Origin: Bacteroidales bacterium
GTDB lineage: Bacteria > Bacteroidota > Bacteroidia > Bacteroidales > F082
Direction: 5' to 3'
Assembly: GCA_017428285.1 (NCBI GenBank)
Contig: JAFRRE010000176.1
Location: 21,326 to 85,325 of the forward strand
Length of the DNA stretch: 64,000 nucleotides
Position 1 is the first letter of the stretch, and every line of letters starts with the position of its first letter. Shown here piece after piece: positions 1 to 8,889 of this stretch. A program made the translations under genes and the position numbers. The notes under the pieces are model-generated. The model had not been told where the DNA came from, did not search any database, and worked only from the letters and a program-made list of their open reading frames with translations.

Positions 1-1
1 C

Positions 2-142
2 CCCGACGTTTACGACAAGCTTTACAAATTTCTACAGGAATACAATAGCAGAATGATTAACAACAAATTATTTATGACACAAGACGACAAGACACGAGAC
101 TCGGGACTGGAAGATACTCTCTCGCAGTCCCGCGTCCCGTAG
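2..142 (+). CDS. 3' end of a CDS, product not recognised (partial)
   Basis: An open frame enters from the left edge and runs 46 codons to a TAG at 140-142. The visible C-terminus contains [14 protein letters not shown] and then a polar tail. The last ~20 residues are encoded by repeat-like DNA (the 12-mer agtcccgcgtcc occurs twice around 126-151), so the ancestral stop may have been earlier. I do not recognise the family. It lies just upstream of the SUI1-like gene on the same strand. Confidence 0.4.
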   Translation, partial: PDVYDKLYKFLQEYNSRMINNKLFMTQDDKTRDSGLEDTLSQSRVP

Positions 143-164
143 TCCCGCGTCCTATAGTCCTATT

Positions 165-506
165 ATGAAACACAAGAGTGACAAAAACGGAACCGTTTAC
201 TCCACCAATCCCGACTACGCCTTCGACTATGGTGAGGAAGAAGCCATTACCCTCGAACCTGCCAAACAGAACCTTCGCGTGATGCTCGACAAGAAACAAC
301 GCGGCGGCAAGAAAGTGACCCTCATCACAGGTTTCCAAGGCTCCGACTACGACTTGGCCGTCTTGGGCAAGGAACTGAAATCGGCCTGCGGTGTGGGCGG
401 CAGCGTGAAAGACGGTGAAATCCTGCTGCAAGGCGACTTCCGCGAAAAAGTATTGGCCTTGTTGCTTCAGAAAGGTTACACGAAAACCAAAATCAGCGGG
501 TTATGA
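165..506 (+). CDS. SUI1/eIF1-like translation factor (YciH family)
   Basis: 113 aa, the usual size for bacterial SUI1 proteins. The N-terminal ~35 residues are polar; the SUI1 fold follows, with the typical run [13 protein letters not shown] and then [20 protein letters not shown], the glycine-rich segment characteristic of eIF1/YciH. Family members bind the small ribosomal subunit and can influence initiation fidelity; the bacterial role is poorly defined. The stop codon overlaps the start of the downstream MscS gene (ATGA at 503-506), so the two are probably cotranscribed and translationally coupled. Confidence 0.9.
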   Translation: MKHKSDKNGTVYSTNPDYAFDYGEEEAITLEPAKQNLRVMLDKKQRGGKKVTLITGFQGSDYDLAVLGKELKSACGVGGSVKDGEILLQGDFREKVLALLLQKGYTKTKISGL

Positions 507-1723
507 TTGAAAAATACATCGAAATACTGAGAAGCCTCATCCTAAAGATGGGCATCAGCGAAGGGTTTTCGACTGGCTTCGCCGAAACGACAGCCACGAT
601 TTCGTTGGTCATCGTCGCTTTTGCCATCTTTTTCCTGATTAAATTCATCCTAAAAAAAACCGTCTACAAAATCATACAGCTCTCGACAAACAAATACGAT
701 GACCTGCTCATCAAGAACAAAGTCATTGGCCGGATTTGCCTGCTCATCCCTGCTCTCATTATCGGTGCTTGGCTGCCCAATGTGCTTCCCAGTTTCCCCG
801 ATACTGCAGCAATACTGATGAAGCTGGTCAACGTGTTCGAAATCATCATTTGTACCATGATTTTCAGTTCCTTGCTGTCGACGGGAGAGGATTTATACAA
901 CACCCACGAAATGGCGAAAATCAAGCCCATTACAGGTTTGGTGCAAATCAGCAGAATCGTGCTTTATGTCTTGACAGTCATCGTGGTCATCGCTTTTGTG
1001 ATGGGCACCAAAATCAGCAACATCCTCATCAGCTTGGGCACCATGTCGGCAGTCATCATCCTTGTTTTTCAGGACACCATCAAAGGATTTGTGGGCAGCA
1101 TACAGCTCTCTGTCAACGACATGCTTCGCATTGGCGATTGGATCGTAACGGGTCCCGCCGACGGTGTCGTGCAGGAAATCAACCTCACCACAGTAAAAGT
1201 GCAGAATTGGGACAACACCATCACCACCGTCCCGACCTACACCATGGTTTCCAGCCCCTTCACCAACTGGCGTGGCATGTCGGAATCGGGCGGACGCCGC
1301 ATTGCGCGTACCATCAACATCGACGTGAACACCATCCGCTACTGCACACCTGAAATGCTTGAGAAATACAAGCATTATGCCTTGATAAAGGACTACATTG
1401 CCCAAAAAGAAGAGGACATCCTCGAATACAACAAAGCCAACAACATCGACACAAGTGAAATCTTGAACGGCCGCCAGCAGACCAACCTCGGCGTTTTCCG
1501 TGCCTACATCAAGGCTTACCTCAACAACAACCCGAAACTCAACCACAACCTCATGATAATGGTGCGTCAGATGCAGCCCACCGAGTTTGGTGTGCCGTTG
1601 CAAATCTATGCCTTCAGCAGCGACAAGCAATGGATCAACTATGAGGAAATCCAAAGCGATATCTTCGACCATATCATTTCGGCTGCAACGATGTTTGACC
1701 TAAAGATTTACCAGAAACACTAG
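503..1723 (+). CDS. MscS-family mechanosensitive ion channel
   Basis: 406 aa inner-membrane protein. The first ~180 residues hold several hydrophobic helices (about 25-50, 75-95, 105-125, 150-190). The pore-lining region is followed by the hallmark MscS beta-domain: [18 protein letters not shown] then [18 protein letters not shown], then [16 protein letters not shown]. The C-terminal ~150 residues are cytoplasmic. The length and the long insert after the beta domain (about 260-330) fit the YbdG-like branch better than small MscS. These channels open on membrane tension and release osmolytes during hypo-osmotic shock. The start overlaps the SUI1 stop by four bases. Confidence 0.92.
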   Translation: MIEKYIEILRSLILKMGISEGFSTGFAETTATISLVIVAFAIFFLIKFILKKTVYKIIQLSTNKYDDLLIKNKVIGRICLLIPALIIGAWLPNVLPSFPDTAAILMKLVNVFEIIICTMIFSSLLSTGEDLYNTHEMAKIKPITGLVQISRIVLYVLTVIVVIAFVMGTKISNILISLGTMSAVIILVFQDTIKGFVGSIQLSVNDMLRIGDWIVTGPADGVVQEINLTTVKVQNWDNTITTVPTYTMVSSPFTNWRGMSESGGRRIARTINIDVNTIRYCTPEMLEKYKHYALIKDYIAQKEEDILEYNKANNIDTSEILNGRQQTNLGVFRAYIKAYLNNNPKLNHNLMIMVRQMQPTEFGVPLQIYAFSSDKQWINYEEIQSDIFDHIISAATMFDLKIYQKH

Positions 1724-1811
1724 TTGAGAGTGTAGAGTTTAGAGTTTAGAGTCAGTTGAAAGTTGAGAGTTTAAAGTTTTGAGTTGTAGGGCTGTCACAT
1801 CGTGGCAGCCG
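1724..1811. repeat. Intergenic low-complexity GAGTTTAGA-type repeat plus GGCTGYCAC hairpin
   Basis: Positions 1724-1785 consist of imperfect tandem units of the type gtagagtttagagtttaga/gttgagagttta. They run into a short palindrome, ggctgtcacatcgtggcagcc-like, at 1790-1811. A close relative of the palindrome (ggctgccacggtacggcag) occurs at 11503-11523, and the complementary motif taaactctaaact occurs at 17152-17163, so both are dispersed intergenic families. Confidence 0.6.
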
Positions 1812-1832
1812 GTCAATCCAAAGAAAAGATTT

Positions 1833-2813
1833 ATGAATCTAGGAATCGTTTTTACGGAAAAGTATTTGAAATTGATGTTCAAGCAGTTGCGCGATGCCAC
1901 GCCTGAAGAGGTGATGGAAGAGCTGGAGCATTGTCGCCGCGAGAACCGCCGCCCCGTGCGCGTGCCAAGGTATTTCAGAGGCTTTTTCATTGAAGAGAAA
2001 TACCAAGCCTCAACAGGCTTCGAGATGCAAGTCTTCAAGCACGAAGAAACAACAAGGCCCCTGAGCTCGTCAAAGTTAAGGTCCCTGAGCCCGTCGAAGT
2101 TAAGGTTCCTGAGCTCGTTGAAGGGCCGACCTAATCACAAACTCATCCTCTACCTTCATGGCGGCGCCTTCATCTATCCGCCCGTGTTTTTCCATTGGCG
2201 TTTCCTGCACGACCTTGCTTTGCGCACGCATTATGACGCTTTGCTCCCCGTCTATCCCAAGTCACCTGAATACGACTGCGAGTACTCGGTCAAAACGTTA
2301 TTGGAATACTACCAAAGCATCTCGGAATCAAAGCAATACGATGAGATTCACCTCGTTGGCGACTCGGCGGGAGCATGTCTCTGCCTTGTGATTGCCCAAG
2401 AAGCCCACAAAAACGGCTGGCAAAAGCCAAAGACCTCTATCTTGCTCTCCCCTTGCGTCGACCTGAGCCACACCAAGGAAAAGCAGATGTTGGCCTTACA
2501 GGACAAAGACAACATGTTGCAATACGACCGCATTGTCACCTTGAATGCCATCTGGCAAGGCAAATTGCCCGTGAAACATCCATGGGTCAGCCCCGTCTTT
2601 GGCGACTTCAGCGGGGTGGACAACCTCAACGTCTACTATGGTTCAAACGAAATCCTCCAGCCCGATGACCTTTTCCTCAAAGAGACCTACGAAAAGGCGG
2701 GCAAGACCGGACGTTTCAACGAGTATGAGGGCATGTTCCACACCTTCGCCATGTTCCCGGTTCCTGAAGGATTCAATGCCTTGAAGGATATGGTTTACAT
2801 TCTAAAGCGATAA
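1833..2813 (+). CDS. Alpha/beta hydrolase of the HSL (abhydrolase_3) family
   Basis: 326 aa from the ATG at 1833, chosen over the upstream TTG at 1779 because the extra 18 residues come from repeat DNA and aaagaaaag precedes the ATG. The oxyanion motif LYLHGGAFIYPP (H109-G-G), nucleophile elbow GDSAGA (S178) and late histidine GMFHTFA (H303) are present, with Asp in LQPDDLF as likely third triad member. This points to an esterase, lipase or deacylase acting on a small ester. Oddity: residues about 75-100 (2057-2134) are encoded by an in-frame copy of a dispersed palindromic repeat, giving a low-complexity Ser/Lys/Leu/Arg loop before the first core strand. Confidence 0.85.
   Translation: MNLGIVFTEKYLKLMFKQLRDATPEEVMEELEHCRRENRRPVRVPRYFRGFFIEEKYQASTGFEMQVFKHEETTRPLSSSKLRSLSPSKLRFLSSLKGRPNHKLILYLHGGAFIYPPVFFHWRFLHDLALRTHYDALLPVYPKSPEYDCEYSVKTLLEYYQSISESKQYDEIHLVGDSAGACLCLVIAQEAHKNGWQKPKTSILLSPCVDLSHTKEKQMLALQDKDNMLQYDRIVTLNAIWQGKLPVKHPWVSPVFGDFSGVDNLNVYYGSNEILQPDDLFLKETYEKAGKTGRFNEYEGMFHTFAMFPVPEGFNALKDMVYILKR
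2061..2131 (+). repeat. Three tandem 24-bp units of a dispersed repeat inside the hydrolase CDS
   Basis: Units start at 2061, 2085 and 2109 with core ctgagcycgtcgaagttaag. The segment 2100-2131 matches the reverse complement of the intergenic copy at 19473-19504 at about 28 of 32 positions. The unit length is a multiple of three, so the reading frame is preserved; each unit encodes an octapeptide with an SSSKLRSL-like pattern. Confidence 0.8.
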
Positions 2814-2856
2814 AAGCCACAAGAATCTGACAGATCACGCACAAAGCCTTGTCGCG

Positions 2857-4446
2857 TTATTTGCCAGGTTTATTAACCTTTTTAGGAACATTAGGCTTTT
2901 TATCGGCATTAGACTTTTTCACAGTTTTGGTATTGCTAGCCTTTTTGGGCTCTTGCTGTTTCTTGGTAGCTTTTTCAGTCGGTTTTTTCTTTTCTGCAGC
3001 TTTTTGAGCCTCTTTCTTTGCAGCAGCTTGTTTTTCAGCTTCCTTCAATTCCGCCTTCTTCGCTTCCACCTCCGTCACATATCTGCCTTGGGGATAGGCT
3101 TCAAGATAGCTGTCGCACGCCGCTATAGAAGTGCAATTCTCAAAGAACTTGTCCTCTATCTGTTCCGCTTCAGCTTTGGCTCGCGCTTCGGCTTCGGCCT
3201 GCAGTCTGGCTTGCTCTTCGGCAATGGCTTGCAACGCCTTGGCGGTGCTGTCGGCCACAAGCCTGTCGACTTCGTCTTTGGCTTCATTGTAGTGCAAAGC
3301 GTCGCTTCCGAAATCACGCATATAGGAACGATAGTCATTAGCAGTGACACAGGCTTGATAGGCTTGGTTATCTGCTTCATTTCTCATGGATTTCTCCCTA
3401 AGCTTCAAAAACAGCACAATAGCCACCACCAAAACCGCCAAAGCGCCCACTCCTAATCCAATCCATAGGCCAACCTTTTTCTTCTTCTTGGGCTTTTCAG
3501 TCCCGGCAGCAGTTTGTGTCGCCTCAGGAACGTGGATGCTTGTCGGATGGTCGGACATGGTCTGTCGTTGGGGTTGGAAAGCTTGTTCTGCAACAGGTGT
3601 ATTTGCCTCAACAGCAAGGGTTTTGCTCAGGTTGTCGTTTTGCTGTGGCGTTCCCATCATCGACGGTGTTGCCCCAAAATGACACAAGGCGGGTCTATTA
3701 TTTGGTTCTTTCTCCAAATAAGGGGCCAAGAAGCTCTTCCAACTTGCCGGCAAACCACTCAAATCCAACGGCTTGTACACAATCCGCTCGCGGATTTCGA
3801 AATCGCCGCTTGAATTGCTGTCGTAGGGGCAGGTGCCCGAAATCAGCTGGGCGAATGTCACGGCCAAGGAATAGATATCGGTGCGATAGTCGATGTTTTT
3901 GGTGTCTTTCACCTGTTCGGGACTCATGTACATCAGTGTGCCCATCATCGCGCCTGTGCTGGTCAGGGAGATGCTTTCCTTCACTTTGGCGATGCCGAAG
4001 TCGAGCAGCTTAATGTTGCCTCGCTTGTCGAGGAAGAGGTTCGACGGCTTGATGTCGCGGTGCACGATATCCATGGCATGGGTGTAGTTGAGCGCGTCGA
4101 CCGTCTGGTCCCACCAGCGGCGCAACTCTTCATCGGTGAACTGCCTGCCGTTTTTCATCAAGGCCTCAAGGTCTTCGCCTTCGAGGTACTCCATGACGAT
4201 GCAGTGACGGTTGCCAATATAGCCATAGCCGTACACCTGCCGGATATTCGGATGGTCGAGTTTGACCATTACGAGGGCCTCGTTATGGAAGCGCTCCACG
4301 ATTTGTGGGTAACTCGCCAGATTCTCGTTCAACACTTTTACTGCCGCAGGTTTGCCGATTTCATTCTCGGCGTACCACACCTCAGCCATGCCGCCCTTGC
4401 CGAGCAGCTTCTTCAGTTCAAATCCGTTGATTACTTGTCCTTGCAT
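2857..4446 (-). CDS. Membrane-anchored Hanks-type Ser/Thr protein kinase
   Basis: 529 aa. The kinase domain spans residues ~8-255: glycine loop GKGGMAEV (16-23), lysine in AAVKVL (K37), catalytic loop HRDIKPSN (129-136), DFG (149-151), MSPEQ activation-segment end and a conserved Arg near 251. All catalytic residues are present, so it should be active. A Pro/Gln-rich linker, a basic patch and one membrane helix (326-348) follow. The outer segment is an Ala/Glu/Lys coiled coil ending in a Lys/Pro tail. The arrangement is cytoplasmic kinase, TM, periplasmic sensor, as in PknB-like receptors but without PASTA repeats. It is divergently transcribed from pnuC. Confidence 0.92.
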   Translation of the reverse strand: MQGQVINGFELKKLLGKGGMAEVWYAENEIGKPAAVKVLNENLASYPQIVERFHNEALVMVKLDHPNIRQVYGYGYIGNRHCIVMEYLEGEDLEALMKNGRQFTDEELRRWWDQTVDALNYTHAMDIVHRDIKPSNLFLDKRGNIKLLDFGIAKVKESISLTSTGAMMGTLMYMSPEQVKDTKNIDYRTDIYSLAVTFAQLISGTCPYDSNSSGDFEIRERIVYKPLDLSGLPASWKSFLAPYLEKEPNNRPALCHFGATPSMMGTPQQNDNLSKTLAVEANTPVAEQAFQPQRQTMSDHPTSIHVPEATQTAAGTEKPKKKKKVGLWIGLGVGALAVLVVAIVLFLKLREKSMRNEADNQAYQACVTANDYRSYMRDFGSDALHYNEAKDEVDRLVADSTAKALQAIAEEQARLQAEAEARAKAEAEQIEDKFFENCTSIAACDSYLEAYPQGRYVTEVEAKKAELKEAEKQAAAKKEAQKAAEKKKPTEKATKKQQEPKKASNTKTVKKSNADKKPNVPKKVNKPGK

Positions 4447-4508
4447 ATCAAATAAATGCTATTGGTTAACAAACGACTCTCCTTTTGAAAGTCAAGCAAT
4501 TAATTTGG

Positions 4509-4565
4509 CAAATGTAAGAAGATTTTCGGATTATCCGCCCAAAACCGCAAGTTTTCTTAACTTTG
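4509..4565. promoter_or_regulatory. Divergent Bacteroidota-type promoters between the kinase gene and pnuC
   Basis: The minus strand carries TACATTTG at 4516-4509 upstream of the kinase gene; the plus strand carries TAACTTTG at 4558-4565 upstream of pnuC. Both fit the TAnnTTTG -7 consensus of Bacteroidota sigma factor. The -33 elements are weak. Confidence 0.55.
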
Positions 4566-4597
4566 CCCCGCAAAAAAACCAATGTTTACAGAACATC

Positions 4598-5323
4598 ATG
4601 CAGAAATTCAGCGAATTAATCAAGGAAGAACTCAAAGGTTGGAAGCCGTTCGACATCATCTGGCTGGTCCTGGTGAGCGTCGTCATCACGGTGATGTCCA
4701 TCCTGTTCAAATACGACAAGGCGAACGACCAGTTCTATTGGATCCACATCGTAGCGGCGGCCTGCGGCATCATCAACGTGGTATTAGGTGGCAAGGGCAA
4801 ACTGTCGAACTACCTCTTCGGCTTCATCCATTGCTGCCTGATGATTTACATCACGTTGATTTCCAGACTCTATGCCGACTTTGGCGTGACCGTCTACAAC
4901 TTTGTCATGCAGTTTGTGGGCTTTTTCATGTGGGCGAAAAACATGAACAAGGAAACGCACGAAGTGATGAAACTCCATGCCTCCAACCGCACTCGAATCA
5001 TCAGCCTCGCCATCATCGTAGTAGGCACCATCGGATTCGGCCTGCTGATGAAATACTTCACCAACGACATAGCTCCCTTCGCCGACTCAGCCAAAGCCGT
5101 GATGCAAGTCGTGGCCATGATACTGATGGTCAGGATGTTCAGCGAACAATGGTGGCTTTGGTTTGCCATCAATTGCGTCAGCATCTTCATGTACATCAAG
5201 GCGGGCAACTTCCCCATCACGATGATGTATGTCGTTTATCTGGTCAACTCCATCATCATGTGCGTGCGCTGGGAGAAGGAAGCCTGCGCTAATGACAAAC
5301 TCATTTCCAGTTATAGACAATGA
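4598..5323 (+). CDS. pnuC: PnuC-like nicotinamide riboside/vitamin transporter
   Basis: 241 aa from ATG 4598; the open frame extends further upstream, but that part lies over the divergent promoter and the kinase gene. The protein has about seven hydrophobic helices. PnuC-like features are the N-terminal FDIIWLV segment, the central NFVMQFVGFFMWAKN motif (Q-x2-GFxxW, typical of the vitamin-binding core) and EQWWLWFAINCVSIFMYIK near the C-terminus. PnuC proteins carry nicotinamide riboside by facilitated diffusion; close relatives carry thiamine (PnuT) or riboflavin (PnuX), and the substrate cannot be fixed here. No riboswitch fold was evident in the short leader. Confidence 0.85.
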   Translation: MQKFSELIKEELKGWKPFDIIWLVLVSVVITVMSILFKYDKANDQFYWIHIVAAACGIINVVLGGKGKLSNYLFGFIHCCLMIYITLISRLYADFGVTVYNFVMQFVGFFMWAKNMNKETHEVMKLHASNRTRIISLAIIVVGTIGFGLLMKYFTNDIAPFADSAKAVMQVVAMILMVRMFSEQWWLWFAINCVSIFMYIKAGNFPITMMYVVYLVNSIIMCVRWEKEACANDKLISSYRQ

Positions 5324-5327
5324 CTAG

Positions 5328-5391
5328 TGACAATGACAATGACTGCTTTTACGATTATTGAGGCAGTCATTGTTATCTGTCATAGTCAAAA
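5328..5391. repeat. Intergenic inverted repeat (TGACAATGAC family)
   Basis: Left arm tgacaatgacaatgactgc (about 5328-5346) pairs with a near-complementary right arm gcagtcattgttatctgtca (5372-5391) around a short loop. No T-run follows, so a classical terminator is unlikely. It separates pnuC from the EamA permease. Confidence 0.65.
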
Positions 5392-5400
5392 ATAGAGAAA

Positions 5401-6321
5401 ATGCAGAAACAGAATAACACGAAAATAATAGGAGCCATAGCGGTGGCACTTTCCGCCATGCTTTGGGGCGTTGACGGCATTTTGCTCACGCCGCAGCTCT
5501 ACAACCTCAACACGGCCTTCGTGGTCTTTGTCATCCACCTCTTCCCTTTCCTGCTGATGAATGTGTTCTTCTTCAGGGAATACCACCTTCTGAAGACCAT
5601 GACGCGCTCCGACTTGATCTATTTCCTGCTCATCGCCTTGTTTGGCGGCGCCTTGGGTACCTTGGCCATCGTCAAGTCGCTGTTTTTGCTGCATTTCAAC
5701 AGCCTTTCCGTTGTGGTGTTGCTGCAAAAGCTACAGCCCGTCTTTGCCGTCATCCTGGCACGCATCATCCTGAAAGAGAGGATCAAAAGGCATTTCGCGC
5801 TATGGGCTTGTGTCGCCCTCGTTGGAGGCTATTTCCTCACCTTCGGCTGGTCGCTTCCTGATTTCAGCACCGAAGGCATCACCACAGTCTATGCGGCCTT
5901 GCTCTCGCTGTTGGCGGCCTTCTCCTTCGGTAGTTCGACGGTGTTTTCTAAGAAGATCCTGGGAAACTATTCCTTTGTCAGTTCCACCTTCTTCCGCTAC
6001 GGCTTCACCACGCTCATCATGTTGTTCATCGTGTTGTTCGCAGGCCATATCGGCGACTTCTCGCAGGTGACGCCACGCAACTGGCTCTTCATCGCCCTCA
6101 TCGGCCTGACCACAGGCTCGGGTGCCATCTTCCTGTATTACTATGGTTTACGCCATGTGAGAGCCTCGCTTTCCACCTTTCTTGAGCTGATGTATCCCAT
6201 CACCGCCGTGGTGCTCGACTATTTCGTCAACGACACAAAGTATTCCCCGGTGCAATGGGCAGCGGCCTTTGTGATGCTGTTTGCTATTGTGATGCTGAAT
6301 GTGGACTCTAAAAAGGGATGA
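5401..6321 (+). CDS. EamA/DMT-superfamily permease
   Basis: 306 aa with ten predicted membrane helices in two repeated halves, the normal length and layout of EamA (drug/metabolite) transporters. Family-like features are the N-terminal ALSAMLWGVDGILL, the end-of-repeat segment KLQPVFAVILARIILKERI (the usual P-x5-A-x5-ER pattern) and the equivalent second-half segment LELMYPITAVVLDYF. The substrate is unknown; relatives export amino acids, sugars or amines. The leader is occupied by an inverted repeat and the gene is followed by another. Confidence 0.88.
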   Translation: MQKQNNTKIIGAIAVALSAMLWGVDGILLTPQLYNLNTAFVVFVIHLFPFLLMNVFFFREYHLLKTMTRSDLIYFLLIALFGGALGTLAIVKSLFLLHFNSLSVVVLLQKLQPVFAVILARIILKERIKRHFALWACVALVGGYFLTFGWSLPDFSTEGITTVYAALLSLLAAFSFGSSTVFSKKILGNYSFVSSTFFRYGFTTLIMLFIVLFAGHIGDFSQVTPRNWLFIALIGLTTGSGAIFLYYYGLRHVRASLSTFLELMYPITAVVLDYFVNDTKYSPVQWAAAFVMLFAIVMLNVDSKKG

Positions 6322-6345
6322 TTATGAAAGACACGAGACATCGGT

Positions 6346-6425
6346 ATGGCTATCAGCTTTCAGCCGTCAGCCTTCAGCATAGTACCACTGAGGCTGAAAG
6401 CTGACAGCTGATAGCTGAAAGCCAT
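6346..6425. repeat. Long imperfect hairpin built from AGCTTTCAGC units
   Basis: Left arm 6346-6377 (atggctatcagctttcagc...) is nearly complementary to right arm 6388-6425 (...agctgatagctgaaagcc), with a loop around 6378-6387. It would form a stem of about 30 bp with a few mismatches. It lies between two plus-strand genes and has no T-tract. Confidence 0.7.
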
Positions 6426-6476
6426 TATTATTTTATGTTTCGAGCAATATTTAATGCAATTGATTCTGAATTTGTC

Positions 6477-6484
6477 TACCTTTG
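6477..6484 (+). promoter_or_regulatory. -7 element TACCTTTG
   Basis: Matches TAnnTTTG and lies 25 bases before the DUF2007 start, a normal leader length. Confidence 0.6.
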
Positions 6485-6508
6485 CAGCATCAACAAAAAA
6501 CCAACATC

Positions 6509-6751
6509 ATGGACAACGAAATCAAAAGAGTGTACTCCGGTTCGGTAGTTGATGCCGAATTCATCGGCAGCGTGCTTGCTGACAACGGCATTCAGTTCCT
6601 TATCCGCAACTTCCAGGAAGAGAGCCTCGTGGCAGGCTGGGCGGCAGGTGTCATCCAAGGTGATGCTTCGGTGTATGTCTTCGAAAAGGACTACGATAAT
6701 GCCATGCTGCTCTTGGATGAGATTAATGCGGCGGAGATGGAGGGAGAATAA
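6509..6751 (+). CDS. DUF2007 small protein (putative signal-transducing domain)
   Basis: 80 aa from ATG 6509 (MDNEIK); an upstream in-frame start at 6482 overlaps the -7 element and is rejected. The pattern KRVYSGSVVDAEFIGSVLAD, then GIQFLIRN, then VYVFEKDYDNAMLLLDE is that of the ferredoxin-like DUF2007 domain, annotated as a putative prokaryotic signal-transducing protein. Function is unproven. It is monocistronic and converges with the hypothetical gene at 6765. Confidence 0.75.
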   Translation: MDNEIKRVYSGSVVDAEFIGSVLADNGIQFLIRNFQEESLVAGWAAGVIQGDASVYVFEKDYDNAMLLLDEINAAEMEGE

Positions 6752-6764
6752 CCGTTCCTTCCAT

Positions 6765-7556
6765 TTACACTTCACGCAAGCCTATCGCTTTCTCGATTTC
6801 ACGCAGGTTATAGTCTTTCTTGCCCGAACGGACAGCGTATGCCAGTATCTGACAGAAAATCTGCGTGTTGTATTTTATCCCGCCTCCAACAAGGGAGAAA
6901 AGTGCGCCACTGCGCCAATAGCCGGGATAAGCCTCTGGTATTCCATTGAACTGATGTATGCGCACCTTAATGGCTTTCTTTCCGCTTTCACCAGCGATTA
7001 TTAGGCTCAACGTAGATATCCAATCCCCACGCAACACATACTTCACCCCATCGATGATGACATAAAGGATTTCATATTCCGAATGCTCCAAGATACCAGT
7101 ATCAGGTTCTTCATCCAGTTCTAATGGATCTATCTCATCTTCTGGCTCATCACCATATCGCCCGAATTCGATGTCATCGGTCTTGTAAAACACTTCATGG
7201 TTTTCCCAACGCACCAATTCAAACATCTCCTTCTCGAGCTCATCAATCTGCCAGTCACAGCCTCGGTCGATGGCGATGGTGAGGAGTCGGCAAAAATGCT
7301 CTGCGTTGTGATAATGGTGTGTGACGGTGTCGACAAGATGTTCTGGATTTGTCATAAATGCCTGACACTCAGCATTCACATCAAAAGCATTATGGATATA
7401 GGCTACTGGAGCATCATCTTTGTAGATGATCACCATCGGTTCATAAGGATGGCAACAGAAAGTGTAGGTCTCGTCTTTGTAAAACAGCAAAGCCTTGCCG
7501 TCATCAAGACACAGTCTAGTGCCTCCATTCTCGTATATCACCTCTGATGGATTCAT
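6765..7556 (-). CDS. Hypothetical protein, second gene after the DUF4143 ATPase
   Basis: 263 aa, no family recognised. No signal peptide or membrane helix is visible. An acidic stretch lies near the middle (about residues 140-165, rich in Asp/Glu/Pro), and the C-terminal ~90 residues look folded (VKYVLRGDWISTLSLIIAG, then GYWRSGALFSLVGGG). It begins 9 bases after the ATPase stop in the same direction, so an operon is likely. A role tied to the ATPase is an inference from position only. Confidence 0.6.
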   Translation of the reverse strand: MNPSEVIYENGGTRLCLDDGKALLFYKDETYTFCCHPYEPMVIIYKDDAPVAYIHNAFDVNAECQAFMTNPEHLVDTVTHHYHNAEHFCRLLTIAIDRGCDWQIDELEKEMFELVRWENHEVFYKTDDIEFGRYGDEPEDEIDPLELDEEPDTGILEHSEYEILYVIIDGVKYVLRGDWISTLSLIIAGESGKKAIKVRIHQFNGIPEAYPGYWRSGALFSLVGGGIKYNTQIFCQILAYAVRSGKKDYNLREIEKAIGLREV

Positions 7557-7565
7557 GGTATTTTC

Positions 7566-8882
7566 TCACAAGAACATCACATAATAAATGGGCAAATAGG
7601 TAATTCCATCTTCGGTAAAGACATTTCGGTCGTTGGAAAACACGTATGCCTTTTTGACATTGTACTCTGATGTCGTGACGAAGGTCGAGAGCGCACTATG
7701 GACGGTGTAATCCTTGCCTGACTTCACCTCAATCGGCACCACCGACAACAGCATGTCGCTTTCCACAAGGAAATCCACCTCGCCATGCTTCTTGTTGTCG
7801 TAATAGAACAACCGATGTCCGTGGGCGTGAAGCTCTTGGGCCACCACCGACTCATACACAGAACCCAAATTGATGCTTCTAATGTCGTCGAGTACGGCGG
7901 CCACATTGCGGCCATACAAAAGCCCTGTCAAAATGCCAACATCATTGAGATACAGCTTCAAAAGGTTCTTCTGCATCGATTCCAACAGAGGAAACTTGGG
8001 CTGCGAAACGGCCTTCACCTGCAAAGCGATACCCGCATTGACCAAATAATCGAACTCCTCCAAATAGTCATCGAAACGCTTGCCAGGCTTATTTTCAATG
8101 CGGTTGGCAAACACCCGTTTACGCTTATTCTCAAGATTAGACGGCACGGAATCATACACATTCTTGATCTTCAACTTGTTCGCAATGTCATATTGAGAAG
8201 CGTCCGCGCCATAGTAATCATGCACTTCCAACTGTACACGCCTCACTTCCACAATATCGGTCGTCGCCAAAAAAGTGTTTACTGCATCGGGAAGGCCGCC
8301 AATCAACAGGTATTTCTTGAATAAGTCAAGAATCTTGGCATGAAAGCCTTCATCAAGCGGAAGTTCCTGTTCAAATTGCTTTCTGATGTGGTTGATTACA
8401 TCTTGACCCAAACCATTGGCTATAAGAAATTCCTCGAAATCAAGCGGATACATGTGTCTGACTTGGATGCTTCCGATGGGGATGGAAACCGACTTGGCCA
8501 AAGCCACGCCCAACAACGATCCACTGGCAATGTAAGTAAAACGGTCATCGGCTTTCAGGAACTTCAACATCGTGAAAAGATACGGATAGGCCTGAATCTC
8601 ATCGAGAAAGACCAAAGTGTTTTCCTTGTTGCCTAATTTTCCTTTGGCGACCGAACTTAAACGGAGATAGAAGTCCTCCGTAGTTTTGGCCGACTCAAAG
8701 AAACGCGCTCCGTCGGCATCCTCCAACAGGTTGATTTCGATGTAGTTGTCAAACATTTGTTGCCCGACATAACGTATGATGAACGACTTCCCGACCTGAC
8801 GAGCACCATCAATGACCAAAACCTTGTTTGGTTTGATATGACAATAGTCTCTGATTTCTTTTTCTATCTTCCTGAACAGCAT
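7566..8882 (-). CDS. AAA_14/DUF4143 ATP-binding protein
   Basis: 438 aa. N-terminal AAA domain with Walker A GARQVGKS (about 26-33) and Walker B TLVFLDEIQAYP (about 90), a sensor-like YIASGSLLG, then the DUF4143 region with a PD-(D/E)XK-like C-terminal core: HGEVDFLVESD followed by VPIEVKSGKDY. This architecture is abundant in Bacteroidota as stand-alone ATPases with a possibly active restriction-endonuclease-like fold. Their function is unknown; they are frequent in accessory DNA and near toxin-antitoxin genes, as here. Its upstream region contains three 11-bp repeats spaced exactly 33 bp. Confidence 0.88.
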   Translation of the reverse strand: MLFRKIEKEIRDYCHIKPNKVLVIDGARQVGKSFIIRYVGQQMFDNYIEINLLEDADGARFFESAKTTEDFYLRLSSVAKGKLGNKENTLVFLDEIQAYPYLFTMLKFLKADDRFTYIASGSLLGVALAKSVSIPIGSIQVRHMYPLDFEEFLIANGLGQDVINHIRKQFEQELPLDEGFHAKILDLFKKYLLIGGLPDAVNTFLATTDIVEVRRVQLEVHDYYGADASQYDIANKLKIKNVYDSVPSNLENKRKRVFANRIENKPGKRFDDYLEEFDYLVNAGIALQVKAVSQPKFPLLESMQKNLLKLYLNDVGILTGLLYGRNVAAVLDDIRSINLGSVYESVVAQELHAHGHRLFYYDNKKHGEVDFLVESDMLLSVVPIEVKSGKDYTVHSALSTFVTTSEYNVKKAYVFSNDRNVFTEDGITYLPIYYVMFL

Positions 8883-8889
8883 ATATTTA

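Noticed and set aside
893..1672. Long antisense open frame of 259 codons
   Set aside because: It is a shadow of the MscS gene; composition is His/Val-rich and no family is visible.
1779..1832. Upstream TTG start of the alpha/beta hydrolase
   Set aside because: The additional residues come from a dispersed hairpin repeat and there is no ribosome site.
5328..5391. Transcription terminator after pnuC
   Set aside because: The inverted repeat has no T-tract and belongs to a low-complexity repeat type.
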